64,000 nt of DNA from Flavobacteriaceae bacterium (lineage in GTDB: Bacteria; Bacteroidota; Bacteroidia; Flavobacteriales; Flavobacteriaceae), in assembly GCA_018401115.1 (NCBI GenBank), contig JAGYKX010000005.1, positions 434,001 to 498,000 of the forward strand, written 5' to 3'. The position numbers were made by a program, and so were the translations under genes. The notes beneath the pieces were generated by a model, which was not told the origin of the DNA, searched no databases, and saw nothing but the letters and a program-made list of their open reading frames with translations. The number at the start of each line of letters is the position of its first letter. Position 1 is the stretch's first letter. Positions 53,547 through 63,334 of this stretch are shown piece by piece.

Positions 53547-56068
53547 TGAAATATTACTCCCTATTTATCCTTTTAATTTTAAGTTCATTATCTATTTGGT
53601 CTCAATCGAGACCAAATATAAACCAATTAATTACAGTTAGTGGTACTGTTTTAGACAAAGATACTGGGGAGCCATTAGAGTACGCAACATTAGTATTACA
53701 ATCTGTAGATAACCCGAGTCAAGTAACCGGTGGGATCACAGATGAAAAGGGATTGTTCTCGGTGGAAGCAAAAGCAGGTAAATACAACCTTAGTATTGAA
53801 TATATTTCATACAAAACCTACACACTTAACAACCAAACTTTAAAAACTGACACCAATTTAGGTACCATTGTTATTGGATTAGATGTGTCGCAGTTAGATG
53901 AAGTAGAATTGGTAGCAGAGCGAACTACTGTTGAGCTTAGGTTAGACAAAAAAGTATATAATGTAGGACAAGACCTTACTGTTAAAGGAGGTTCAGTAAC
54001 CGATGTTTTAGACAATGTACCCTCTGTATCTGTAGACGTAGAGGGTAACATTAGTTTAAGAGGAAACAGTAGTGTAAGAATCCTGATCAATGGGAAGCCT
54101 TCAGCACTTTCTGGATTGAGTCCAGACGCCTTACAACAATTACCTGCAGACGCCATTCAAAAAGTAGAAGTCATTACAAATCCATCTGCTAGATATGACG
54201 CGGAAGGAACCGCTGGAATATTAAATATTGTACTTAAACAAAATAAAACAGTGGGGCTTAACGGGGCTTTTAATGCCACTGTAGGAACGCCAAAAAACAA
54301 TGCGGGTACTTTAAATCTAAATTTAAGAAGGGATAAATTTAACCTTTTTACCACCACTACCTTTAGAAACAATGAAGGACCTGGGAATGGGTTTAACAAT
54401 CAAGAGAACTTTGATGAGAATGGTCAAACCTTGAGTTTTCAGGATGAAAAAAGACTGTATAAAAGGAATAACAATAACTTCAACACCAACTTAGGGCTAG
54501 AGTTTTTCATTGATGAAAATACGAGTATTACCAATTCAATAGTCGTTCGAAATTCTACAGGAGGAACCAGAACGGAGGTGGACTTTAACAATTATAATGC
54601 AGCACGCATCTTGAGTTTATCTAGAGAGCGAATTAGTCAAGAAAGTGAAACGGATGACAATTTTCAGTATTCCATGAATTTTCAAAAGAAATTTAAAAAA
54701 GACGGTCATGTCTTAACAGCAGATTATCAATACTCCACTGGTGACGAGGTAGAAGATACTGATATTTCTGAAACCATTCTTCAAAACAATTCTTTTTTAC
54801 CTTCAGAACAAACAAATACCACTGAAAATCAAAAAAACCAATTGTTTCAGATAGATTATGTACTGCCTTTTGGTAATGAAAATCAATCACAATTTGAATT
54901 GGGGTACCGAGGAACTTTCAATAAATTCACCACTGCCTTTGAATTTAGTATAGAAAATGCAAATGGAAATTTTATTTCAGATCCAAACTTTAGTAACACC
55001 TTGTTCTACAAAGAATATGTTCAGGCTGCTTACACACAATTAGGCTCCAAATGGGACTCTTTTAGTCTACTCACGGGACTGAGAATGGAGCACTCAAATA
55101 TAGATGTAAACCTTATAGAAACGAATGACCTACAGAACAAAACCTATATCAATTGGTTTCCATCGGTGTTTTTAGGCTATGAAACGAGTGAAAATACACA
55201 ACTTACATTAAGTTTCAGTAGAAGGCTTAGACGCCCAAGAAACAGGTTTATTAATCCTTTTGTATCTAGATCTAGTAACACCAACCTCAGACAAGGAAAT
55301 GCAGATCTAGACCCCACCTTTACCAATGCCTTTGATTTGGGATACATAACCAGGTTAGATAAACTCACCTTCACAACTTCCGGGTATTTTAATCATTCTA
55401 CGGGTGTATTTCAATACATTAGACAAGAGACTGGAGACGTGGTGACCATTGAAAACCCTATGGACCTTTCCAACCCAGTAACGGTTCCTATTATTCTTTC
55501 CAGACCTATTAATTTGGCTAATGAGAAAAGAGTGGGAATGGAATTTACGACTACCTATACCCCCAAACGAAATTGGCGTTTCACATGGAATGTCAACATG
55601 TTTCAAAGAGCCCTGAGAGGGGATTATAGCTATACCAACAGTGATGGACAAACCATTAGTCAGAATTTTGATGCAGACAACTTTAGCTGGTTTACTAGGT
55701 TAAGCGCCAAAGTAGTATTACCCTACGCTATTGATTTTCAGTCGAATGCATTTTATATGGGCCCATCCAGAGATGCACAAAGCCGTAACAAAGGAATGTT
55801 AAGTGCTAATTTAGCCTTTAGCAAAGAAATTTTAAAAGACAAAGGGACCCTCTCTTTAAACGTGAGCGATTTGTTTAACTCTAGAAAAAGAATGAGTGAG
55901 ATTAGAACGCCTAATGTATTTTCTGACAGTGAATTCCAATGGAGACAAAGACAAATAAATCTGACCTTTGCTTATAGGTTTAATCAAAAGAAAAATTTCA
56001 GCAGAGATCGCTCAAGAGGTGGCCAAGGAGATATGGGTGGTGATATGGAATTTCAAGGTACCCCTTAA
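53546..56068 (+). CDS. TonB-dependent receptor-like outer-membrane barrel protein
   Basis: An 840-residue protein: signal peptide, carboxypeptidase-D-like domain (about 30-110: VSGTVLDKDTGEPLEYATLVL in parts), a plug (about 130-230: NPSARYDAEGTAGILNIVLKQ in parts) and a long barrel of the OMP_b-brl_3 type. It lacks an obvious TonB box and ends in an unusual Gly/Met/Arg-rich tail (RDRSRGGQGDMGGDMEF) past the barrel, similar in composition to the start of its coupled small partner. No SusD-like partner is present. Substrate unknown. A strong terminator follows. Confidence 0.82.
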   Translation: MKYYSLFILLILSSLSIWSQSRPNINQLITVSGTVLDKDTGEPLEYATLVLQSVDNPSQVTGGITDEKGLFSVEAKAGKYNLSIEYISYKTYTLNNQTLKTDTNLGTIVIGLDVSQLDEVELVAERTTVELRLDKKVYNVGQDLTVKGGSVTDVLDNVPSVSVDVEGNISLRGNSSVRILINGKPSALSGLSPDALQQLPADAIQKVEVITNPSARYDAEGTAGILNIVLKQNKTVGLNGAFNATVGTPKNNAGTLNLNLRRDKFNLFTTTTFRNNEGPGNGFNNQENFDENGQTLSFQDEKRLYKRNNNNFNTNLGLEFFIDENTSITNSIVVRNSTGGTRTEVDFNNYNAARILSLSRERISQESETDDNFQYSMNFQKKFKKDGHVLTADYQYSTGDEVEDTDISETILQNNSFLPSEQTNTTENQKNQLFQIDYVLPFGNENQSQFELGYRGTFNKFTTAFEFSIENANGNFISDPNFSNTLFYKEYVQAAYTQLGSKWDSFSLLTGLRMEHSNIDVNLIETNDLQNKTYINWFPSVFLGYETSENTQLTLSFSRRLRRPRNRFINPFVSRSSNTNLRQGNADLDPTFTNAFDLGYITRLDKLTFTTSGYFNHSTGVFQYIRQETGDVVTIENPMDLSNPVTVPIILSRPINLANEKRVGMEFTTTYTPKRNWRFTWNVNMFQRALRGDYSYTNSDGQTISQNFDADNFSWFTRLSAKVVLPYAIDFQSNAFYMGPSRDAQSRNKGMLSANLAFSKEILKDKGTLSLNVSDLFNSRKRMSEIRTPNVFSDSEFQWRQRQINLTFAYRFNQKKNFSRDRSRGGQGDMGGDMEFQGTP

Positions 56069-56122
56069 AATTATTTTCATAGAGGAATTAATTTCCTTAG
56101 AATAATAAAATGCCAAAAACAT

Positions 56123-56150
56123 AAAAAAGCACCTCTAGAGGTGCTTTTTT
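56123..56150. terminator. Bidirectional intrinsic terminator
   Basis: The palindrome GCACCTCTAGAGGTGC (56129-56144) is flanked by six A and six T. It lies between the receptor gene and a convergent small membrane protein gene. Confidence 0.85.
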
Positions 56151-56169
56151 ATATATAGTAATAAGTCAG

Positions 56170-56340
56170 TTAGTCTGTTTTGGATTTTTTAGCATCACGC
56201 TTCTCTTTCAAAAATTCTAGAAGAGACCCGCCCAACCAATAAGGAATAACAAAAGTCAATAAAAAAATCATCAACCAGAAACCAATGGTTAAAATGGTTA
56301 AAAAAGCGATAAATCCTAGATATTGGTCAAACTCAAACAT
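56170..56340 (-). CDS. Small membrane protein, 56 residues
   Basis: Minus-strand ATG at 56340 opens a 56-residue frame with one long hydrophobic segment (about residues 8-35, IAFLTILTIGFWLMIFLLTF) and a basic tail (FLKEKRDAKKSKTD). It has clean boundaries: the stop lies 20 bases from a bidirectional terminator and codon use resembles its neighbours. No family is recognised. It is divergent from fumC. Confidence 0.6.
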   Translation of the reverse strand: MFEFDQYLGFIAFLTILTIGFWLMIFLLTFVIPYWLGGSLLEFLKEKRDAKKSKTD

Positions 56341-56432
56341 GTGATATAAATTTTACATCACAAAGATAGGTTAGATTTTACAATTCTCACAAATCTGAAC
56401 TAAAAAAAATGGCAAAAAAGAAGCAGGTAGTG

Positions 56433-56440
56433 TACCTTTG
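56433..56440 (+). promoter_or_regulatory. -7 box of fumC
   Basis: TACCTTTG matches TAnnTTTG, 47 bases before ATG 56487. No clear -33 element. Confidence 0.4.
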
Positions 56441-56486
56441 TTAATGAAAACAATTTTATTATTTATCACACCAACAACCTAGTAAT

Positions 56487-57881
56487 ATGAGCTTTAGAAT
56501 AGAGAAAGACACTATGGGAAACGTAGAGGTTCCCGCAGACAAATATTGGGGCGCACAAACGGAACGCTCTAGAAATAATTTTAAAATCGGTGCAGCCGCA
56601 TCTATGCCTTTAGATATTATATATGGCTTTGCTTATCTAAAAAAGGCAGCTGCATATGCAAATTGCGACTTAGGTGTCTTAAGTACTGAAAAAAGGGATC
56701 TTATAGCAGCTGTATGTGATGAAATTCTTGCTGGAAAGCACGACGATCAATTTCCATTGGTTATATGGCAGACTGGTTCTGGGACCCAAAGTAATATGAA
56801 TGTCAATGAAGTGATTGCCAATAGGGCTCAAGAATTAGCTGGAAGGAAGATTGGTGAAGGAGAAAAAGTAATTCAACCCAATGATGACGTAAACAAATCC
56901 CAATCTTCTAATGACACCTTTCCTACAGGCATGCATATAGCTGCCTATAAGAAAATCATAGAGGTTACTATTCCTGGAGTAGAAAAACTTAGAGATACAT
57001 TAGAAAAAAAATCAAAGGCGTTTAAAGATGTGGTTAAAATTGGACGCACCCATTTAATGGACGCTACTCCACTTACCCTTGGTCAAGAATTTTCTGGTTA
57101 TGTATCTCAACTAAATCACGGTTTAAAGGCATTGAGAAATACCTTGCCTCATTTGTCTGAAATGGCCTTAGGGGGTACTGCTGTTGGAACAGGATTAAAC
57201 ACGCCAAAAGGCTACGATGTATTGGTGGCTAAATACATGGCATCTTTCACTGGAATGCCATTCATTACTGCAGAAAACAAATTTGAGGCATTGGCTGCAC
57301 ATGACGCAATCGTTGAAAGTCACGGTGCTTTAAAGCAATTGGCTGTTTCACTTAACAAGATAGCTAACGACATTCGTTTGCTAGCTTCAGGCCCAAGATC
57401 TGGGATTGGAGAAATTATTATCCCTGCCAATGAACCTGGAAGCTCTATTATGCCTGGTAAGGTGAATCCTACTCAAGCAGAAGCCCTAACAATGGTATGT
57501 GCTCAAGTGATGGGTAACGACGTTGCGATCACTATTGGAGGCACCCAAGGACATTATGAATTAAATGTATTTAAGCCACTGATGGCTGCTAATATTTTAA
57601 TGTCTGCCCAGTTATTAGGAGACGCCTGTGTATCTTTTAACGACCACTGTGCTCAAGGAATTGAGCCAAACCACCCAGTCATTGAGAAAATGCTCCATAA
57701 CTCACTGATGTTAGTGACTGCTTTAAATACTAAAATAGGTTACTATAAGGCTGCAGAGATCGCTAATACAGCCCACCAAAATAGAACAACACTTAAAGAA
57801 GAAGCGGTTAATTTAGGGTATGTTACTCCTGAGGAATACGACCAATGGGTAAAACCTGAAGATATGGTTGGCGGTTTATAA
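56487..57881 (+). CDS. fumC: Fumarate hydratase, class II
   Basis: A 464-residue fumarase/aspartase-superfamily enzyme. [14 protein letters not shown] at the N-terminus, [17 protein letters not shown] near 100, and the signature [15 protein letters not shown] near 318 are all FumC features; the HLMDATPL block carries the active-site His. It converts fumarate to malate in the TCA cycle without an Fe-S cluster. It is a single-gene transcript with promoter box and terminator. Confidence 0.96.
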   Translation: MSFRIEKDTMGNVEVPADKYWGAQTERSRNNFKIGAAASMPLDIIYGFAYLKKAAAYANCDLGVLSTEKRDLIAAVCDEILAGKHDDQFPLVIWQTGSGTQSNMNVNEVIANRAQELAGRKIGEGEKVIQPNDDVNKSQSSNDTFPTGMHIAAYKKIIEVTIPGVEKLRDTLEKKSKAFKDVVKIGRTHLMDATPLTLGQEFSGYVSQLNHGLKALRNTLPHLSEMALGGTAVGTGLNTPKGYDVLVAKYMASFTGMPFITAENKFEALAAHDAIVESHGALKQLAVSLNKIANDIRLLASGPRSGIGEIIIPANEPGSSIMPGKVNPTQAEALTMVCAQVMGNDVAITIGGTQGHYELNVFKPLMAANILMSAQLLGDACVSFNDHCAQGIEPNHPVIEKMLHNSLMLVTALNTKIGYYKAAEIANTAHQNRTTLKEEAVNLGYVTPEEYDQWVKPEDMVGGL

Positions 57882-57900
57882 GTTCAGCTTTCAAGTAAAA

Positions 57901-57930
57901 AAAAAGGCCCGCTAATAGCGGGCCTTTTTT
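57901..57930. terminator. Bidirectional intrinsic terminator
   Basis: GGCCCGCT (57906-57913), loop AAT, AGCGGGCC (57917-57924), flanked by A and T tracts. It lies between fumC and the convergent coiled-coil gene. Confidence 0.88.
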
Positions 57931-57947
57931 ATTTTATAGAGCTGAGC

Positions 57948-58829
57948 TTACTTTAATGTAAAAGTAGACGTTCCTAATAATTGTAATTTAGCATCATAAA
58001 CATTCACCATGTAATTTCCTTTAGCAAAATCACCTCCAGCACTTACATAATCACATACGTCAATAGAAGCATTTTCGTATAAGAATTCAGTAGATTTACT
58101 GTAATTCAATGTAGCACCACCATCTACTGAAGTAGTTTGAGCGTCTCCTATAACATTTCCTTGAGGGTCCAATACTTCAATATAAAAGTTAGTATCTCCT
58201 GATGAAGTCAATACATTTTTACCAACCGTGTAACACACTTTAAAAGCGTCTGCTCTTCTAGCCCTTCTAGTATCAGTGAATTTACCAGAATTTCTTTCTT
58301 TTACTGCTTGTACAGAAAAAGATTCTAAAATTAATGAAGACCCTCTTTCTACAGCGTCTGCTAATTTAGTATTCTGCGCTACCAAAGTTTGGTTTTCAGC
58401 AGTTTGAGCTTCTAATGCTTCAAAAGTTTTGTTTCTCTCTTCAGTTAATTTAGCGTTGTTCGCCCTTAAGGTAGCTACTTGCTCTAATAATGCAGTACGC
58501 TCTTTTCTAAGTCTATACACCTGATTTCTGTATTTTCTTAAACTTGCAATATCTGCATTCAAAACAGTTACTGAATCTATGAAAGCAGTAATCTCTGCCT
58601 TAGCAGCTGCTAATTCTTGATTTACAGCAGTGTTTTGAGAACTTACTTTTTCGTAATCAGATTTTAAACTGTTTAAGTCTTCTATAACAATAGCTTTTTC
58701 TTCTGTAAGTGCAGCTTCTGTATTTTGTTTATCTACAAAAAGTGCAATTGAAAAAATTAAAGTAGCGGCAAATAATACCCCTAAGGCAATAGTAATTCTC
58801 TTTAAAGAGTTGTTTTCTTGATTTGACAT
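57948..58829 (-). CDS. Membrane-anchored coiled-coil protein with C-terminal beta domain
   Basis: A 293-residue protein with a short cytosolic N-terminus, one membrane helix (about 13-30), a long coiled coil (about 35-160, rich in Ala, Glu, Leu and Lys heptads) and a C-terminal domain (about 165-293) with strand pattern: ESFSVQAVKERNSGKF, then FKVCYTVGKN and YIEVLDPQGNVIGD. I recall close homologues throughout Bacteroidota, sometimes labelled chromosome-partitioning protein because of the coiled coil; no ParA or SMC ATPase motif is present. It probably spans the periplasm. Single gene. Confidence 0.72.
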   Translation of the reverse strand: MSNQENNSLKRITIALGVLFAATLIFSIALFVDKQNTEAALTEEKAIVIEDLNSLKSDYEKVSSQNTAVNQELAAAKAEITAFIDSVTVLNADIASLRKYRNQVYRLRKERTALLEQVATLRANNAKLTEERNKTFEALEAQTAENQTLVAQNTKLADAVERGSSLILESFSVQAVKERNSGKFTDTRRARRADAFKVCYTVGKNVLTSSGDTNFYIEVLDPQGNVIGDAQTTSVDGGATLNYSKSTEFLYENASIDVCDYVSAGGDFAKGNYMVNVYDAKLQLLGTSTFTLK

Positions 58830-58941
58830 AATAAAATTATAATTAGGTTTTAAAATTATATATACGGCAAAGCGGGTCGTTTGGATTTTATTTTTACATA
58901 TTTTTATAAAAATTTTTCATTTTATTCAATACCGCCCACTC

Positions 58942-59409
58942 ATGTTAGCCTCTCTTGAAATTATTCCTTTTAAAAAAAACCACGCCAATGCATTTAAAGC
59001 GTTAAATATAAGGTGGTTAAAAGAATTTTTTAAGGTTGAGTCTATTGATGAACAGGTATTGTCTAACCTAGATGAGTACATCCTTAAAAAGGGTGGATTT
59101 ATTTTTATGGGACGTGTACAAGGAGAAATTGTGGGATGTTTTGCGATTATACCTTTAAAGAATGGTGATTTTGAATTGAGTAAAATGGCTGTTGACCCAA
59201 AGTTTCAAGGAAAAAAAATAGGCGAGACACTTTTGACCTTTGCTATTGAATTTTCAAAAAAACAAGCTTGGCCTAAAATCGTACTCTACTCAAGCAGGAA
59301 ATTAGAAAATGCCATACACTTATATAGAAAAAAAGGGTTTGTGGAGATTCCTCTAGAAAAAGAAGTACATTATGAAAGATGTGACATAAAAATGGAATTA
59401 ATATTCTAA
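58942..59409 (+). CDS. GNAT-family N-acetyltransferase
   Basis: A 155-residue acetyltransferase: beta strands and the acetyl-CoA loop are in ELSKMAVDPKFQGKKIGETLLTFA (Q/RxxGxG/A-type loop QGKKIG, about residues 92-97), followed by a YRKKGFVEIP ending. Substrate unknown. It lies ten bases upstream of the metallo-hydrolase gene on the same strand. Confidence 0.87.
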   Translation: MLASLEIIPFKKNHANAFKALNIRWLKEFFKVESIDEQVLSNLDEYILKKGGFIFMGRVQGEIVGCFAIIPLKNGDFELSKMAVDPKFQGKKIGETLLTFAIEFSKKQAWPKIVLYSSRKLENAIHLYRKKGFVEIPLEKEVHYERCDIKMELIF

Positions 59410-59419
59410 ATTATACAAT

Positions 59420-60175
59420 ATGAAAAATATCTTGCTTACCAGAAAATTAGTTGTTCTAATTTCATTTGGATTTATATGCCTTTGGAACAGTAACTCAATC
59501 GCTCAAGAGGTTGAGGTTATTCCAATAGAACATGCCTCTACCCTATTACTCCACGGTAATACCACTATTTATATAGATCCAGTAGGCGAAGCAGAATGGT
59601 ATGCCAATTATCCTACTCCAAACCTGGTGCTCATAACAGACATACATTGGGACCATTTTAATCCCAAAACATTGGGGGCTTTAATTAAAGAGGGCACTTC
59701 CATTATTGCTCCCCAAGCCGTAGCAGATAAAATGACGCCCGCATTATTGGCTAAAACTAGCATATTAGCCAATGGTGCTGTAATGAATATAAACGGAATA
59801 AGCATTGAAGCCATTCCTATGTATAATCTAAGGGAAGAAGCCCTTGACTTTCACACTAAAGGAAGGGGAAATGGCTATGTTATTACGGTAGATCAAAAAA
59901 GGATCTATTTCTCTGGAGATACTGAAGACATTGAAGAAATGAGAAGCCTGAAAAATATAGACATGGCTTTTGTGTGCATGAACTTACCATACACCATGAC
60001 AGAAGCCTCAGCGGCAGACGCAGTGATCGCATTTTCTCCAAAAAAGGTATATCCTTATCATTATCGAGGAAAACCAAATGTTAGTGATGTTGCAAGCTTT
60101 AAGAATCTTATTGAAAAAAGCAATGCAAAGATTGAAGTCATTCAATTAGATTGGTACCCTAGAGATCAGTTTTAA
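59420..60175 (+). CDS. Exported UlaG-like metallo-hydrolase
   Basis: A 251-residue protein with a signal peptide (cleavage near SIAQE). It has the metallo-beta-lactamase fold with TDIHWDHFNP near residue 73; the usual HxHxDH motif reads D74-I-H76-W-D78-H79, so the first His is Asp, as I recall for this UlaG-like subgroup. Later His (VYPYHYRG) and Asp (YFSGDTED) are kept. Substrate unknown; periplasmic by signal. Co-transcribed with the GNAT gene and closed by a terminator. Confidence 0.82.
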   Translation: MKNILLTRKLVVLISFGFICLWNSNSIAQEVEVIPIEHASTLLLHGNTTIYIDPVGEAEWYANYPTPNLVLITDIHWDHFNPKTLGALIKEGTSIIAPQAVADKMTPALLAKTSILANGAVMNINGISIEAIPMYNLREEALDFHTKGRGNGYVITVDQKRIYFSGDTEDIEEMRSLKNIDMAFVCMNLPYTMTEASAADAVIAFSPKKVYPYHYRGKPNVSDVASFKNLIEKSNAKIEVIQLDWYPRDQF

Positions 60176-60237
60176 TTTTGGGATAAAAATGAGTGATACA
60201 CTTTGTTGAGATACCGTCATTTTAATCATCATCAAAT

Positions 60238-60268
60238 AAAAAGCCCCTAGACTATCTAGGGGCTTTTT
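60238..60268. terminator. Bidirectional intrinsic terminator
   Basis: GCCCCTAGA (60243-60251), three-base loop, TCTAGGGGC (60255-60263), flanked by A and T tracts, between the metallo-hydrolase gene and ettA. Confidence 0.85.
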
Positions 60269-60287
60269 AAACATTTGAAAATCAATG

Positions 60288-61979
60288 TTATCTGATCAAT
60301 TTTTTATACTTAATACGCTTAGGCGTAAGATCACCTCCAAGACGTTTTTTCTTGTTTTCTTCGTAATCAGAGAAAGATCCTTCAAAGAAATATACCTGAG
60401 AATCTCCTTCAAAAGCAAGAATATGGGTGCAAATTCGATCTAAGAACCAACGGTCGTGAGAAATCACTACCGCACATCCTGCAAAATTCTCAAGACCTTC
60501 CTCCAAAGCTCTTAAGGTGTTCACATCCAAATCATTGGTAGGTTCATCTAAAAGCAATACGTTGCCCTCTTCTTTTAAGGTCATGGCCAGGTGCAAACGA
60601 TTGCGCTCCCCACCAGATAACATATTTACCTTTTTATTTTGTTCAGATCCTGAAAAATTAAACCTACTTAAATAAGCCCTAGAATTCACTTGTTTATCTC
60701 CCATCATGATGAGTTCTTGACCATCTGAAAAATTTTCCCAGATACTCTTGTCTGGATCTATATTACTGTGACTTTGATCTACGTAGGCAATCTTAGCAGT
60801 ATCACCAACTTTAAAAGATCCATTATCTGGAGTTTCCTCTCCCATGATCATTCTAAAAATAGTTGTTTTACCTGCTCCGTTTGGCCCAATAATACCCACT
60901 ATACCTGCTTGAGGTAAATTAAAATTCAAGGATTCATAAAGGAGTTTGTCTTCGTATCCCTTGGAGATATCTGTAGCTTCAAGTACATTCGTACCAAGTC
61001 TAGGACCATTAGGAATAAATATCTCTAGTTTCTCATCCAATTGTTTTTGGTCTTGACTCAATAATTTATCGTAATTATTCAACCTTGCCTTTTGCTTGGT
61101 TTGCCTCCCCTTAGCGCCTTGTTTTACCCACTCTAACTCACGTTCTAGTGTTTTTTGACGCTTAGAAGCTATTTTACTTTCTTGGGCCATTCTCTTAGAT
61201 TTTTGATCCAACCAGCTAGAATAATTGCCCTTCCAAGGAATACCTTCTCCCCTGTCCAACTCAAGAATCCATCCAGCTACGTTATCCAAGAAATACCTAT
61301 CGTGCGTTACTGCAATTACTGTGCCTTTATAAGTGGCCAGATGGTGCTCTAACCAATGAACAGATTCTGCATCTAAGTGATTGGTTGGTTCATCTAACAA
61401 TAAAATCTCTGGCTCTTGAAGTAACAACCTACACAGAGCCACACGTCGTTTTTCTCCACCAGATAACACCCCAATTTTCTTTTCAGAATCTGGAGTCCTT
61501 AAAGCGTCCATTGCAATATTTAATTTGGTGTCTAATTCCCAAGCATTGGAAGCGTCTATCTGATCTTGTAGAACAGCCTGCTTGTCCATGAGTTTCTGCA
61601 TTTTATCTGCATCTTCATAGACTTCAGGAAACCCAAACATATCGTTAATTTTATTGTACTCTTCAAGAAGTGCTACGGTCTCTGCAACGCCTTCTTTAAC
61701 CACTTCTAAAACTGTTTTTTCTGGATCTAATTGAGGTTCTTGTTCCAAATAACCCACTTTATATCCTGGAGAGAAAACTACATCTCCTTGAAAGTTTTTA
61801 TCTACTCCTGCTATGATTTTTAACAGGGTAGATTTACCAGAACCATTGAGTCCTAAAATCCCAATCTTAGCCCCATAAAAAAAACTGAGGTAGATATTTT
61901 TTAAAACGGGTGTGTTGGCTGTTTTATAAGTTTTAGTCACTCCTGACATTGAAAAAATGACTTTCTTATCGTCTGACAT
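60288..61979 (-). CDS. ettA: Energy-dependent translational throttle protein EttA (ABC-F)
   Basis: A 563-residue ABC-F protein with two ATPase cassettes: Walker A GLNGSGKSTLLK (near 43) and GPNGAGKTTIFR (near 348); signatures LSGGEKRRVALCR and LSGGERNRLHLAM; the linker with KQGAKGRQTKQKARL; no membrane segments. EttA binds the ribosomal E site and gates the first elongation steps according to ATP level. The length and C-terminal GGDLTPKRIKYKKL ending match EttA rather than Uup. Confidence 0.95.
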   Translation of the reverse strand: MSDDKKVIFSMSGVTKTYKTANTPVLKNIYLSFFYGAKIGILGLNGSGKSTLLKIIAGVDKNFQGDVVFSPGYKVGYLEQEPQLDPEKTVLEVVKEGVAETVALLEEYNKINDMFGFPEVYEDADKMQKLMDKQAVLQDQIDASNAWELDTKLNIAMDALRTPDSEKKIGVLSGGEKRRVALCRLLLQEPEILLLDEPTNHLDAESVHWLEHHLATYKGTVIAVTHDRYFLDNVAGWILELDRGEGIPWKGNYSSWLDQKSKRMAQESKIASKRQKTLERELEWVKQGAKGRQTKQKARLNNYDKLLSQDQKQLDEKLEIFIPNGPRLGTNVLEATDISKGYEDKLLYESLNFNLPQAGIVGIIGPNGAGKTTIFRMIMGEETPDNGSFKVGDTAKIAYVDQSHSNIDPDKSIWENFSDGQELIMMGDKQVNSRAYLSRFNFSGSEQNKKVNMLSGGERNRLHLAMTLKEEGNVLLLDEPTNDLDVNTLRALEEGLENFAGCAVVISHDRWFLDRICTHILAFEGDSQVYFFEGSFSDYEENKKKRLGGDLTPKRIKYKKLIR

Positions 61980-61996
61980 ATTGCGTAGTAATTTTG

Positions 61997-62173
61997 TTAA
62001 ACCCTTCCTTTTAAAGCATTAAATACCCATGCATTGGCAAAAAAACCAATACCCACTGCGGCAAAGCCCCATCCTGCAACATCGTCATATCTAAAAGCGC
62101 CAAGGCCTATGAGTAAAACGCCCATAAAACACATAATAAATGTAGCCCAAGCTAAAACGGTATTCTTATTCAT
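61997..62173 (-). CDS. Small membrane protein, CAL67264-like
   Basis: A 58-residue protein from ATG 62173 with two membrane helices (about 5-25 and 35-54): WATFIMCFMGVLLIGLGAFR, then DDVAGWGFAAVGIGFFANAW and a short basic end. I recall a flavobacterial family of this exact shape named after a Gramella protein (CAL67264). It lies 17 bases upstream of ettA on the same strand. Function unknown. Confidence 0.7.
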   Translation of the reverse strand: MNKNTVLAWATFIMCFMGVLLIGLGAFRYDDVAGWGFAAVGIGFFANAWVFNALKGRV

Positions 62174-62249
62174 AATATAGTTCTAATTAGTAAGCCACAA
62201 ATATCGTAAAAATTGGCTTTATGTTACGTTATTGTTAAGAAGATCACGA

Positions 62250-63230
62250 TTAAATAGCCCTATTTATTGTTTTTTTAGCAGCTGATTGAACCGCATCTAA
62301 TAATTCAGAGAGGTTTAAACTATCTTGATGGGTCCATTTTGGATGTTCCGTCCAATCCTGTAATAATGCCTCGTGTACTGCTTTAATTTCATAGGTATAT
62401 CCTCTTCCAAGCGTTGGCAGAGAAACACTTTCAATGTCATTATCATTCTCTTTTTCCACTTTAAAGCCTTGGCTTTCATGCCATCTTGAATCAATCGTAA
62501 TCAATCCCTCACGACCGCTAATTTGCGCCACCATAGAAGATTTAGCGGTAAAGCCGCTATACAATACCGCTTTGGCTTTTTTATAGTTAAAAATCATCGC
62601 AGTTTGCAACTCTGTTCCGGTCTCGTTAAAATTAGATGTGGCCATGATACTTTCAGGTATACCCAAAAGCAAATAGCTCAGAAAAATAGGGTAAATACCT
62701 ATATCTAGAAGGGATCCTCCACCAAGGGCAGGGTTTAAGACCCTACTTTGAGGGTCTCTATCCATGGCGTAAAATCCAAAATCTGCTTGAAGGTACTGAA
62801 TTGTACCAATTTCATTGGTGTTAATTCTATTTACAACAGCTTCTATGCTGGGGTTAAATCTGGTCCAAAGGGCCTCCATAAAAAACACTCCTGAAGATTT
62901 AGCTTGAGAAATCATTTCCTTGACTTCTCTAGAATCTAAACCCAAAGGTTTCTCACAAAGTACATGCTTTCCCTCTTTCATGGCTTTTATAGCCCACTCT
63001 CTGTGGCTGCTGTGTGGGGTAGCAATATAAACCACAGACACCAAAGGATCTTTTAATAATTCCTCATAGGAGCCAAAAGCTTTCTCTGCTAAATATTCCC
63101 TTGCAAAGTTATTGGCTTTCTCCAATGATCTTGAGGCAACCCCGTATAACTTGGCCTCTGGCACCAAAGCTAAATCCTTCACAAAATGGTGTGCAATACT
63201 GCCCAATCCAATAATTCCCCAATAGGTCAT
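62250..63230 (-). CDS. Gfo/Idh/MocA-family oxidoreductase
   Basis: A 326-residue dehydrogenase with the Rossmann loop GIIGLGSIAHHF at the N-terminus, CEKPLGLDSREVKEM near 92 (the EKP motif with catalytic Lys) and LLDIGIYPIFLS near 175 (the D-x-G-x-Y block). It probably oxidises or reduces a sugar or inositol-type substrate with NAD(P); trans-1,2-dihydrobenzenediol dehydrogenase-like by layout. It is divergent from the carboxylase gene. Confidence 0.9.
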   Translation of the reverse strand: MTYWGIIGLGSIAHHFVKDLALVPEAKLYGVASRSLEKANNFAREYLAEKAFGSYEELLKDPLVSVVYIATPHSSHREWAIKAMKEGKHVLCEKPLGLDSREVKEMISQAKSSGVFFMEALWTRFNPSIEAVVNRINTNEIGTIQYLQADFGFYAMDRDPQSRVLNPALGGGSLLDIGIYPIFLSYLLLGIPESIMATSNFNETGTELQTAMIFNYKKAKAVLYSGFTAKSSMVAQISGREGLITIDSRWHESQGFKVEKENDNDIESVSLPTLGRGYTYEIKAVHEALLQDWTEHPKWTHQDSLNLSELLDAVQSAAKKTINRAI

Positions 63231-63334
63231 TTTCTTATAAAATTTGATTAGAATATAGATTCTCCTACAAAGTTAATCAATATTACAACGTATATTTATG
63301 GTTAAATTTGCTAATAAAAAGACTTTGTAGCCCT

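Noticed and set aside
53818-54399. Antisense open frames within the TonB receptor gene
   Set aside because: They arise from the reading pattern of the real gene; composition is unlike neighbouring proteins.
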